Source: Lachnospiraceae bacterium
GTDB lineage: Bacteria; Bacillota; Clostridia; Lachnospirales; Lachnospiraceae
Assembly (NCBI GenBank): GCA_028689585.1
Contig: JAQVCW010000006.1
Location: 62,001-126,000 of the forward strand
DNA length: 64,000 nt
Reading direction: 5' to 3'
The notes under the pieces are model-generated. The model did no database searches. It was given only the letters and a program-made list of their open reading frames with translations, and was not told where the DNA came from. The position numbers and the translations under genes are program-made. This document shows positions 26,487-34,858 of this stretch, piece by piece; the first letter of the stretch is position 1; each line of letters begins with the position of its first letter.

Positions 26487-26823
26487 TATCAGTAAGTACA
26501 TAGCGATATGGATGGTTTCCGTCTTTATATCATCGGTTGCCCAGATAATGCTGAAGATAGCCGCGAATAAAACATATAAAAACAAAATAAATGAATACCT
26601 GAATCCGCTGGTGATTATTTCATACGGGATTTTCTTTTTATCTACCCTGCTGACGATGCTGGCACTCAAGCATGTGCCGCTGACCATGTCACCGATCATT
26701 GAATCCACCAGCTATATTTTTGTGCCGGTGCTGGGGGTATTTATACTGAAGGAAAAGATCAGTAAACGAAGACTGCTGGGAATGGGCATTATGCTGCTGG
26801 GTATCATTGTGTTCACCCTGTAG
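26479..26823 (+). CDS. SMR/EamA-type small membrane transporter subunit 2
   Basis: 114 residues, four membrane segments, with the C-terminal GVFILKEKISKRRLLGMGIMLLGI-type end seen in EmrE-like proteins (shown here only in part: FILKEKISKRRLLGMG). The ATG at 26479 overlaps the previous stop by 8 bp and has AGGAG 9 nt upstream; a GTG at 26473 is also in frame. It is the partner of the gene before it, and lies 54 bp before the aminotransferase. Confidence 0.78.
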   Translation: MSDISKYIAIWMVSVFISSVAQIMLKIAANKTYKNKINEYLNPLVIISYGIFFLSTLLTMLALKHVPLTMSPIIESTSYIFVPVLGVFILKEKISKRRLLGMGIMLLGIIVFTL

Positions 26824-26877
26824 CAGCGAAGCGGGCAATGGATCAAATTGGAAACAATTTCAAAGGAGGAGTATTTT

Positions 26878-28014
26878 ATGATAGATTTTAACAGACCGCC
26901 GTTTGTAGGGAAAGAACTGGAATATATCAAGCAGGCTGTAGATTTTGGAAAGCTCTGCGGGGACGGAGAATTTACAAGGCGCTGTTCCAACTGGATGATG
27001 GAGCATTTTGAGGCAAAGCATGTACTGCTGACCACATCCTGCACTCATGCGCTGGAGATGGCGGCTTATCTTTGCCAAATTCAGCCGGGGGATGAGGTAA
27101 TCATGCCTTCTTATACCTTTGTATCCACTGCAGATGCATTTGTGCTGCGGGGAGCAAAGATCGTGTTCGTGGACATTCATCCGGATACGATGAATATTGA
27201 TGAGACAAAGATCGAGGCGGCAATCACGGACCGGACAAAGGTGATCGTACCGGTTCATTATGCCGGTGTGGCCTGTGCCATGGATGAAATCATGGCAATT
27301 GCGAAAAAATATAATCTGAAGGTAGTAGAGGATGCAGCTCAGGGCGTGAACGCTTATTATAAAGGACGGGCGCTGGGAACCATCGGTGATTTTGGCTGCT
27401 ACAGCTTTCATGAGACAAAGAATTATTCCATGGGTGAGGGCGGAGCGCTGGTATTTCAGGATGACAAATATCAGGAGGCAGCAGAGATCCTGCGGGAAAA
27501 AGGAACGAACCGCAGCAAATTTTTCCGCGGTCAGATTGACAAATATACCTGGGTGGACTACGGTTCTTCCTATCTGCCCAGTGATATGAATGCTGCTTAT
27601 CTGTATGCCCAGTTGGAAGCAGCGGATAAGATTGATGAAAAACGGTCTGCAATTTACCGTTATTATGCAGAGCATCTGAAGCCACTGGCGGATGCGGGAT
27701 ACATTGAGCAGCCGGTGGTGCCGGAGTACGCAAAGCACAATGCGCATATGTATTTCCTTAAGGTAAAGGATCTGAAAGCCAGAACGGAGCTGATCGGTTA
27801 TCTGAGAGAACGGGGTGTGTGGACGGTATTTCATTATATTCCGCTGCATTCTTCTGCCGCAGGGGAGAAATTTGGCCGTTTCTGCGGGGAAGATGCCTAT
27901 ACGACAAAGGAAAGCGAACGCCTGATGCGCCTTCCGATGTTCTACAACCTGGATAAGAAGGATGTGGAATATGTGGTAAAATGCATTCTGGAATATCCTA
28001 AATTTAACAAATAG
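26878..28014 (+). CDS. wecE: dTDP-4-amino-4,6-dideoxy-hexose transaminase (WecE/RffA type)
   Basis: 378 residues; a DegT/DnrJ/EryC1/StrS PLP aminotransferase. The PLP lysine is Lys181 in HETKNYSMGEGG, with an upstream VEDAAQG motif (Asp for the pyridine N). The length and the N-terminus (MIDFNRPPFVGKELEYI) fit WecE, which makes dTDP-4-amino-4,6-dideoxygalactose from dTDP-4-keto-6-deoxyglucose. The start at 26878 has AAAGGAGGAG upstream, which rules out the in-frame ATG at 26848. With the SMR pair and WbqC it forms an amino-sugar module. Confidence 0.9.
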   Translation: MIDFNRPPFVGKELEYIKQAVDFGKLCGDGEFTRRCSNWMMEHFEAKHVLLTTSCTHALEMAAYLCQIQPGDEVIMPSYTFVSTADAFVLRGAKIVFVDIHPDTMNIDETKIEAAITDRTKVIVPVHYAGVACAMDEIMAIAKKYNLKVVEDAAQGVNAYYKGRALGTIGDFGCYSFHETKNYSMGEGGALVFQDDKYQEAAEILREKGTNRSKFFRGQIDKYTWVDYGSSYLPSDMNAAYLYAQLEAADKIDEKRSAIYRYYAEHLKPLADAGYIEQPVVPEYAKHNAHMYFLKVKDLKARTELIGYLRERGVWTVFHYIPLHSSAAGEKFGRFCGEDAYTTKESERLMRLPMFYNLDKKDVEYVVKCILEYPKFNK

Positions 28015-28028
28015 ACTGCGGAGGAAGC

Positions 28029-29843
28029 ATGTCTGAAAATAAATGGATTCACTATATCAAAAAATTACAACCATATAATATCGTAAAAGGAGTGCGCTAT
28101 CTGAAGCACTTTGGTCCAAAGGAATTTATGGTCCGGCTTACCGAACGGATGGAGCCGGAGGAGGTTCCCTATGGTCCCTGGTATGAAAAATACAGGATAA
28201 AAGAAGACGAACTGGCAAAGCAGCGGGAACGGAAGTGGAAGCAGAAAACGGTGATCAGCATCGTGGTTCCGGCTTACCGCACCCCGGAGGCATTTCTGCG
28301 CCAGATGATTGATTCCGTACGGAAACAGACTTATTCATACTGGGAGCTGTGCATCGCCAACGGCAGTCCGGAGGATGAGGCCATGGCAAGGGTCCTGGCG
28401 GAATATACCGGGGAGGATGAGCGAATCAGGGTCAGGAGTCTGAAGGAAAATCTGGGAATTGCAGGAAATACCGATGCTGCCCTGGAGATGGCCGGAGGAG
28501 AATATCTGGGACTTCTGGATCATGATGATCTGCTGGCGCCCAATGCCCTGTATGAGATTGCAGATGCACTGGAAAAAGACCGGGCTCTGGATGTTCTTTA
28601 TACGGATGAGGATAAGGTGAGTATGGATCTGTCAGAGCACTTTCAGCCTCATCTGAAGCCGGATTATAATCCGGATCTGCTGTGTTCCAACAATTATTTC
28701 TGCCATTTTCTGGTGGTGCGCCGGGAGATTGTCCGGAGTGTGGGCGGCTTTCGGCCGGAGTTTGACGGAGCCCAGGACTACGATTTTGTGTTCCGGTGTG
28801 TGGAAGCGGCAGAGCATATAGGACATATACCGGAGATTTTATATCACTGGAGGGTGCACAAGGCATCCACAGCGGACAATCCCACCAGCAAGCTGTATGC
28901 CTATGAAGCCGGAAAGAGAGCGATTGAAGCCCATCTTCAGCGGCAGAATGTGAAGGGGACGGTTTCCTTAAAAAAGGATCTGGGATTTTACCGGGTGACT
29001 TATCCCGTATCCGGCGATCCGCTGATTTCCATCGTCATTCCCAACAAGGATGAGGTGCCGACGCTGAAGAAATGTCTTCAGTCCATTTATGAGAAGAGCA
29101 CTTATCTGAATTATGAAATTATAATTGTAGAAAATAACAGTGTAAATGATGAGACTTTTTCTTATTATAAAGAAATAGATGGAATCCATCAGACCAGGGT
29201 GGTATACTGGAAAGAAGGATTTAATTACTCTGCCATCAATAATTTTGGCATCCGCCAGGCGAAGGGAGACTACATTGTCTGCCTGAATAATGATATGGAA
29301 GTCATTACACCGGGCTGGATGGAAGAAATGCTGGGAACCTGCCAGCGCAGAGGCACCGGCATTGTGGGCGCCAGACTTTACTATCCGGATGATACGATAC
29401 AGCACGCCGGTATTGTGGTGGGGATCGGCGGAATTGCAGGCAGTTTGTTTGTGGGCATGAAGCGGAGCCATTCCGGTTATCTGCACAAGGCGGCGCTGAT
29501 GCAGGATCTGAGCGCGGTCACGGCAGCCTGCATGATGATAAAAAAAGAAGCCTGGCTGGCAGCAGGCGGTTTTGAAGAAAAGCTGGCAGTCGCGTTTAAT
29601 GATGTGGATTTCTGCCTGAAGGTACGCCGCGGGGGCTATCTTGTGGTTTATGATCCCTATGTGGAATTTTACCATTTTGAATCAAAGACGCGGGGCAGTG
29701 AGGATACAAAAGCAAAAGTGCGCAGATTTCAGACAGAAATTGAATACATGCGCAGCCAATGGACAGATATTTTGAAAAACGGGGATCCTTATTATAATAA
29801 GAACCTGTCACTGTCCAAATGGAATTATTCGTTGAAAAGTTGA
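28029..29843 (+). CDS. Tandem-domain GT2 glycosyltransferase
   Basis: 604 residues: a short N-terminal helical part (about 75 residues), GT2 domain 1 (ISIVVPAYRTP near residue 77, LLDHDDLLAPN) and GT2 domain 2 (ISIVIPNKDEV near residue 334, LNNDMEVI). This is the minimal form of the dual-GT architecture found also at 16590 and 19717; the shared blocks include HFQPHLKPDYNPDLL, ACMMIKKEAWLAAGGF and the GDPYYN end. It has GGAGGAAG before the ATG and starts 14 bp after wecE. Confidence 0.9.
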   Translation: MSENKWIHYIKKLQPYNIVKGVRYLKHFGPKEFMVRLTERMEPEEVPYGPWYEKYRIKEDELAKQRERKWKQKTVISIVVPAYRTPEAFLRQMIDSVRKQTYSYWELCIANGSPEDEAMARVLAEYTGEDERIRVRSLKENLGIAGNTDAALEMAGGEYLGLLDHDDLLAPNALYEIADALEKDRALDVLYTDEDKVSMDLSEHFQPHLKPDYNPDLLCSNNYFCHFLVVRREIVRSVGGFRPEFDGAQDYDFVFRCVEAAEHIGHIPEILYHWRVHKASTADNPTSKLYAYEAGKRAIEAHLQRQNVKGTVSLKKDLGFYRVTYPVSGDPLISIVIPNKDEVPTLKKCLQSIYEKSTYLNYEIIIVENNSVNDETFSYYKEIDGIHQTRVVYWKEGFNYSAINNFGIRQAKGDYIVCLNNDMEVITPGWMEEMLGTCQRRGTGIVGARLYYPDDTIQHAGIVVGIGGIAGSLFVGMKRSHSGYLHKAALMQDLSAVTAACMMIKKEAWLAAGGFEEKLAVAFNDVDFCLKVRRGGYLVVYDPYVEFYHFESKTRGSEDTKAKVRRFQTEIEYMRSQWTDILKNGDPYYNKNLSLSKWNYSLKS

Positions 29844-29855
29844 GGGACTGATTGA

Positions 29856-30815
29856 ATGCAGGAAGTTACTGTGATCATACCAAATTTAAATGGAATGCCT
29901 TATTTGAAGCAATGTCTGGATTCTCTGCGGAACCAGAGTTTTTCGGATTTTGAGGTTATTTTGATCGATAATGGTTCAAAGGATGAAGGAGTATCTTTCG
30001 TAAGACAGAATTATCCGGAGGTGAAGGTAAAGCAGTTTGCTGAAAATACCGGCTTCTGTCATGCAGTCAATGCGGGAATCCGAATGGCAAAGACACCCTT
30101 TGTACTGCTGCTGAACAATGATACGGTCTGCGGGGAACGTTTTGTAGAAGAACTGTGGCTGGCGATCCGTGAATTGCCGGATTGCTTTTCCTGTGCGTCC
30201 AAAATACTGCAGATGCACCACCCGGAGCTGATGGATGACGGCGGTGACTATTACTGTGCCTTGGGCTGGGCCTACGCCGCAGGCAAGGGAAAACCGGCCT
30301 TTGGATATGACAGGAAAAGGAAAATCTTTGCAGCCTGCGCCGCAGCGGCGATATACCGGAGAGAGGTGCTGCTGGAGATCGGTCTGTTTGATGAGCGTCA
30401 TTTTGCTTATCTGGAGGATATTGATGTGGCTTACCGGGCAAAAATAGCCGGATATCAGAACTGGTATATTCCGTCTGCCGTAGTTTATCATGTGGGGAGC
30501 GCCACCAGCGGCTCCGCGTATAATGAATTTAAGGTTCGCTATTCCTCCCGCAACAGTGTCTATCTGATCGGAAAAAATATGCCGTTTCTGCAGATCCTGC
30601 TGAACCTTCCGTTCTTGCTGGCAGGCTACCTGATCAAAACCGTGTTTTTTGCCAGGAAAGGTTTTCTGAAGACCTATGTGACGGGACTGTTCCGGGGAGC
30701 GGCCATGATCCGGTCCGGGGACAGGGTGAGATTCAAAAAAGAGAATCTGAAAAATTATGTCATAATTCAACTGGAGCTTTGGATTAATATGCTTCGCAGG
30801 TTTCACAGTTTTTAA
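29856..30815 (+). CDS. Family 2 glycosyltransferase, rhamnosyltransferase-like (WbbL type)
   Basis: 319 residues with an N-terminal GT-A domain (VTVIIPNLNGMPYL, LLLNNDTVC), the GLFDERHFAYLEDIDVAYR motif, and a C-terminal region with a hydrophobic helix (LLNLPFLLAGYLIKTVFF, about residues 249-266). The pattern fits membrane-associated rhamnosyltransferases of COG1216. It lies 12 bp after the previous GT gene. Confidence 0.86.
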   Translation: MQEVTVIIPNLNGMPYLKQCLDSLRNQSFSDFEVILIDNGSKDEGVSFVRQNYPEVKVKQFAENTGFCHAVNAGIRMAKTPFVLLLNNDTVCGERFVEELWLAIRELPDCFSCASKILQMHHPELMDDGGDYYCALGWAYAAGKGKPAFGYDRKRKIFAACAAAAIYRREVLLEIGLFDERHFAYLEDIDVAYRAKIAGYQNWYIPSAVVYHVGSATSGSAYNEFKVRYSSRNSVYLIGKNMPFLQILLNLPFLLAGYLIKTVFFARKGFLKTYVTGLFRGAAMIRSGDRVRFKKENLKNYVIIQLELWINMLRRFHSF

Positions 30816-30847
30816 CAGTTGCCCTTTTTTGACAGATACGGTATGAT

Positions 30848-32278
30848 ATGAAAAAGAAGGCAGAGGTGGATTTCTTGATTAAAGATAATCAAAAATACTT
30901 TAACCGGCTACATGTGGTACTGGACGCATGTGTCACCACGATTTCTTATGTAGCCGCGTGGTATATCCGGTTTCATATATTGCTGCTGGAGAGCGATGTG
31001 GGTATTCTTCCGGTGCAGACCTATATGTTTGCACTGGTATTTTTGATACCCGGATTTTTACTTTTAAACTATGCATTTAATCTGTATACCCCGAAGCGGG
31101 TGCTGGGACGGAGACTGGAAGCCAGCCGTATTTTTTTATCAAATATGGTGGGGCTGCTGATTTTCCTGTCTGTACTGTTCCTGGTGAACGAGCCCGATTT
31201 CTCCAGGCCGATGCTGGTTCTTTTTATCGGAATCAATTTCACCCTGACTCTGATCGAGCGGAATGTAATCCGCGTCATGCTGATGAACCTCCGCCGCCAT
31301 GGCATGAATTTGAAGCATATTATTCTGGTGGGGTACAGTAAGGCGGCAGAAGAATACATTGACCGGATCGTGCAGAATCCCCAGTGGGGGTATCAGGTAA
31401 ACGGTATATTGGATGATACGGTGCGCCCGGGCACTCTGTACAAGAACATCAGAGTGATGGGGACCATCGATAATCTGGAGCAGATCCTTGCACGGAACCG
31501 CCTGGATGAGATTGCGATCACTCTGGGCCTGAATGAGTATTACAAGCTGAAACAGATTGTGGCTGCCTGTGAAAAGTCAGGCGTCCATACAAAATTCATA
31601 CCGGACTACAATAATATTATTCCCACCAGACCTTATACAGAGGATCTGCTGGGACTGCCTGTGATCAATATCCGGCATGTTCCGCTGACCAATACGTTTA
31701 ATATGATGGTGAAGCGGATGATGGATCTGGTGGGCTCCCTGCTATGCATCGTACTGTTTTCTCCGGTCATGCTGCTGACCTGTCTGCTGATCAAGATCAC
31801 TTCTCCCGGCCCGCTGATTTTTACTCAGGAGCGGGTGGGACTGCATAATCGTCCGTTTAAGATGTTCAAGTTCCGCTCCATGGAGGTGCAGAAGCCCGGA
31901 GATGAGAAAAAGGGATGGACCACCAGAAATGACCCCAGGGTCACCGGGATTGGAAAGTTTATCCGAAAGACCAGTATAGATGAGCTTCCTCAGCTTTTTA
32001 ACGTGCTGATAGGGGATATGAGTCTGGTGGGACCAAGACCGGAGCGTCCTCAGTATGTGGAGAAGTTCCGGGAGGAGATTCCAAGATATATGGTGAAGCA
32101 CCAGGTCAGACCGGGAATGACCGGCTGGGCTCAGGTCAATGGCTATCGGGGGAATACTTCCATCAAGAAGCGGATCGAATATGATCTGTACTATATTGAA
32201 AACTGGACGGTGGGACTGGATATAAAGATCCTGATGCTGACAGTATTTAAGGGATTTATCAATAAAAATGCTTATTAA
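30848..32278 (+). CDS. Undecaprenyl-phosphate glucose phosphotransferase (WcaJ type)
   Basis: 476 residues: four N-terminal membrane segments (to about residue 145), a CoA-binding/Rossmann-like middle domain (HIILVGYSKAAEEYI), a membrane helix near residue 285, and the catalytic C-terminal domain with MFKFRSM, TSIDELPQLFNVL and VGPRPERP plus GMTGWAQVNGYRG. It is the second priming enzyme in this cluster. The ATG at 30848 has no visible RBS; a TTG at 30875 has AGAGGTGG 5 nt upstream and is a credible start, giving a protein 9 residues shorter. Confidence 0.9.
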   Translation: MKKKAEVDFLIKDNQKYFNRLHVVLDACVTTISYVAAWYIRFHILLLESDVGILPVQTYMFALVFLIPGFLLLNYAFNLYTPKRVLGRRLEASRIFLSNMVGLLIFLSVLFLVNEPDFSRPMLVLFIGINFTLTLIERNVIRVMLMNLRRHGMNLKHIILVGYSKAAEEYIDRIVQNPQWGYQVNGILDDTVRPGTLYKNIRVMGTIDNLEQILARNRLDEIAITLGLNEYYKLKQIVAACEKSGVHTKFIPDYNNIIPTRPYTEDLLGLPVINIRHVPLTNTFNMMVKRMMDLVGSLLCIVLFSPVMLLTCLLIKITSPGPLIFTQERVGLHNRPFKMFKFRSMEVQKPGDEKKGWTTRNDPRVTGIGKFIRKTSIDELPQLFNVLIGDMSLVGPRPERPQYVEKFREEIPRYMVKHQVRPGMTGWAQVNGYRGNTSIKKRIEYDLYYIENWTVGLDIKILMLTVFKGFINKNAY

Positions 32279-32315
32279 AAGTTGAACTGATGTTCAAACG
32301 AAAGGGGAGCAGAAA

Positions 32316-33686
32316 ATGACAGACAAGTTCAGACCGGAAAATGGGAATGAAACTGCAGAAAACCAGCCGGCGGGGAGGCCGCGGCGGGAGCGAACATATG
32401 GAGCCAATGAAAAAGAAAATGGCTACGGAGAGGCAGGCCAGGCAGGCCAGCCGGGTTACGGCCCGGGCGGCTACGGTCAGCCAGGTCAGCCAGGATACGG
32501 CGGCGCTTATGGTCAGCCGGAGCAGAGAGGATACAGCCAGCAGACGGGAGGACAGATGGGTTCAGGAAATTACGGACAGGCATATTATAATCAGCAGGGG
32601 CAGAATAGTTATGGCCAGCCGCCTTACGGCCAGCCGTCATACTATGGAGGCCAGGGCCAGCCGCCGGCAGGAGGAAATATGAAAAAGAGAAAGAAAAAAA
32701 AGAAAAAAATTTTGTTTGTGATCGAGATTCTCATACTTTTGATTCTGGCAGCCGGATTATATGTTTTTGTGAAGCTGGGCAGTATTGACCACGTGAGCCT
32801 GAAGGATATTATCACAAATGAGGGGGCTGTGGCGCAGAGCGGATACCGGAATCTGGTCATTTACGGCGTGGATTCCAGAGAAGGAAACCTGACAGTGGAT
32901 TCTCACAGTGATACAATCATTATATGCAGTATTAATCAGAAGACAAAAGAAGTAAAGATGGTATCCGTTTATCGCGATACTTATCTGGACAATACCAACG
33001 GAGAATACCGGAAAGCTACAGAATGCTATTACTTTGGCGGACCGGAGCGTTCCATTAACATGCTGAACAAGAATCTGGATCTGGACATTAAAGATTATGT
33101 GGCGGTGAACTTTAATGCAGTAGTAGAGGCGGTGGATCTGATCGGCGGAATTGATCTGGATGTTACCGATGAAGAGCTTCAGTGGCTGAACGGCTATCTG
33201 GTAGAGACTTCCGCAGTGACCGGCGTATCCTATACTCCGCTGGAATCCTCCGGCTATCAGCATCTGGACGGCATTCAGACCATGGCGTACTGCCGTATCC
33301 GTTATACTGACGGATACGATTTTAAGCGTACTGAGCGTCAGCGTACCGTATTAAATAAGATTTTTGAAAAAGCCAAGGCACAGGGAGTTCCCACGCTGCT
33401 GTCGATGGTAAATTCCATCCTTCCAAGCATTTCCACCAGCTTGAGCACGACTGAGCTGATCAGCCTGGTTTCTGGAATCGGCGGATATACACTCGGGGAA
33501 AATACCGGTTTCCCATTTGATCAGACACCGGATAATAATTCAGCAGGAGACTGCGTAGTACCGGTAAATCTGGCCCAAAATGTGACACAGCTTCATGCGT
33601 TCCTGTTCGGTACGGAAGGCTATACTCCTTCCGCGGCAGTTCAGCAGATCAGCAATGAGATTATCAACAATACGGGGATTCAGTAA
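32316..33686 (+). CDS. LytR-CpsA-Psr (LCP) family glycopolymer ligase with low-complexity N-terminus
   Basis: 456 residues. The cytoplasmic N-terminus (residues about 30-118) is rich in Gly, Gln, Tyr and Pro with repeats of the GYGQPGQP kind; then a lysine run, one membrane helix (about 128-148), and the LCP domain (about 175-420) with the catalytic-type Arg220 in VSVYRDTYLD and RIRYTDGYDFKRTERQR. LCP enzymes move glycopolymers from undecaprenyl pyrophosphate to peptidoglycan. RBS AAAGGGGAG. Its stop codon shares one base with the next start (TAATG). Confidence 0.92.
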   Translation: MTDKFRPENGNETAENQPAGRPRRERTYGANEKENGYGEAGQAGQPGYGPGGYGQPGQPGYGGAYGQPEQRGYSQQTGGQMGSGNYGQAYYNQQGQNSYGQPPYGQPSYYGGQGQPPAGGNMKKRKKKKKKILFVIEILILLILAAGLYVFVKLGSIDHVSLKDIITNEGAVAQSGYRNLVIYGVDSREGNLTVDSHSDTIIICSINQKTKEVKMVSVYRDTYLDNTNGEYRKATECYYFGGPERSINMLNKNLDLDIKDYVAVNFNAVVEAVDLIGGIDLDVTDEELQWLNGYLVETSAVTGVSYTPLESSGYQHLDGIQTMAYCRIRYTDGYDFKRTERQRTVLNKIFEKAKAQGVPTLLSMVNSILPSISTSLSTTELISLVSGIGGYTLGENTGFPFDQTPDNNSAGDCVVPVNLAQNVTQLHAFLFGTEGYTPSAAVQQISNEIINNTGIQ

Positions 33687-34603
33687 TGCAGGATTATACG
33701 GTCACCGTGATTATTCCAACCTACCGGCCCGATGAAAAATTCAGAAAACTGCTTGAGCGGCTGAGGCGCCAGAGCGTGCAGCCGGATCGTATTCTGATAT
33801 TGAATACGGAGCAGAAGTTCTTTCCGAAGGATCTGGAGGATTGGCCGGGACTGGAGATACATCACATCAGCAAATCAGAATTTGATCACGGCGGCACAAG
33901 AGACCTGGGAGCCGGGATGGCAGACAGCGATATTTTGATGTTTATGACGATGGACGCAGTGCCGGCGGATACCCGTCTGATTGAAAATCTGCTGAGGCCC
34001 TTTGCAAGTCAGCAGGTGGCAGCCGCCTATGCCAGACAGATGCCCAATCCGGACTGTGACCCGATAGAGATTTATACCAGAAGCTTTAATTACGGGCAGG
34101 CAAGCTGCATCAAGACAGCGGCGGATTTGCCCCGGCTTGGCATCAAGACTTTTTTCTGCTCCAATGTGTGTGCGGCTTATCGCCGCTGCGTCTATCAGGA
34201 GCTGGGAGGTTTTGAGAAGCATACCATTTTTAATGAGGATATGATTTATGCCGGAAAGCTGATTCAGGCAGGAAAGGCGATTGCCTACTGCGCGGATGCC
34301 AGAGTGCTCCATTCCCACAACTACAGCGGGATGCAGCAGTTAAAACGGAATTTTGACCTGGGAGTATCCCAGGCAGAGCATCCGGAAATCTTTCAGGGGA
34401 TCAAGTCGGAAGCAGAGGGGATACGCATGGTAAAGAACAATATTGTCTGGCTGCTGAAAAACGGACAGCTCCTTCAGATCCCGAAGCTGATCTATCGGAG
34501 CGGCTGCAAGTATCTCGGCTACCGGCTCGGCAAAAATTACCAGAAGCTCCCCCGCCGCCTAATCAATCACTGCACCATGAACCCGACTTATTGGAACTTG
34601 TAA
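33686..34603 (+). CDS. Family 2 glycosyltransferase, rhamnosyltransferase-like
   Basis: 305 residues with VTVIIPTYRPDEK at the N-terminus, MTMDAVP in place of the usual DxD, and SNVCAAYRRCVYQELGGF, as in RfbF/WsaF-type rhamnosyltransferases. It overlaps the LCP stop by one base and is the last gene of the polysaccharide cluster. Its TAA stop (34601-34603) is the first triplet of a family A repeat, so the original C-terminus may have been cut or replaced by the repeat. Confidence 0.88.
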   Translation: MQDYTVTVIIPTYRPDEKFRKLLERLRRQSVQPDRILILNTEQKFFPKDLEDWPGLEIHHISKSEFDHGGTRDLGAGMADSDILMFMTMDAVPADTRLIENLLRPFASQQVAAAYARQMPNPDCDPIEIYTRSFNYGQASCIKTAADLPRLGIKTFFCSNVCAAYRRCVYQELGGFEKHTIFNEDMIYAGKLIQAGKAIAYCADARVLHSHNYSGMQQLKRNFDLGVSQAEHPEIFQGIKSEAEGIRMVKNNIVWLLKNGQLLQIPKLIYRSGCKYLGYRLGKNYQKLPRRLINHCTMNPTYWNL

Positions 34604-34742
34604 TTGCCCGTTTCTCAGGGCAATTACCCACGCAAAGCGCAAACGCGCTTTTTGCGTTTCTTGCATGCGCTTTGCTCCTTAACCTGTAATTGCCTGTTTC
34701 TCAGGGCAAATACTCACGCAAAGCGCAAACGCGTTTTCCTAA
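34601..34742. repeat. Repeat family A, copy 3 (two units, reverse orientation)
   Basis: Unit one: TAATTGCCC (34601-34609) with GGGCAATTA (34618-34626), then GCAAAGCGC and GCGCTTTGC arms up to about 34675. Unit two repeats the pattern from about 34684, with CTGTAATTGCC and GGGCAAATA, and stops inside the second hairpin near 34736. The open frame through this region reads as an N-terminal extension of htrA but is only translated repeat. Confidence 0.8.
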
Positions 34743-34753
34743 AATCGAAAACT

Positions 34754-34780
34754 ATCTGTGATACAGGAACTATCACAGAT
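34754..34780. promoter_or_regulatory. Inverted repeat upstream of htrA, possible operator
   Basis: ATCTGTGATA (34754-34763) and TATCACAGAT (34771-34780) form a perfect 10-bp inverted repeat with a 7-bp spacer. A further nested hairpin follows (ACTAAG...CTTAGT around GCCGG...CCGGC, 34801-34842) just before the RBS. The regulator is not known to me. Confidence 0.5.
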
Positions 34781-34858
34781 TGGACACAATTACTTGTTAC
34801 ACTAAGCGTGCCGGCAGAGATACCGGCCATAATATACTTAGTGAGGAGTAGATTCAGA

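Noticed and set aside
28955-28965. GGGGACGGTTT inside the 28029 glycosyltransferase gene, similar to repeat family B
   Set aside because: A short match without the paired arm, inside a conserved coding region; probably chance.
34754-34780. CRP/FNR-type or CIRCE site upstream of htrA
   Set aside because: The spacer between TGTGA and TCACA is 11 rather than 6 bp, and the arms do not match CIRCE (TTAGCACTC).
34604-34858. In-frame N-terminal extension of the HtrA reading frame by 85 codons
   Set aside because: It is translated family A repeat; the ATG at 34859 has a proper GAGGAG site, and the same repeat translates similarly in other unrelated places.
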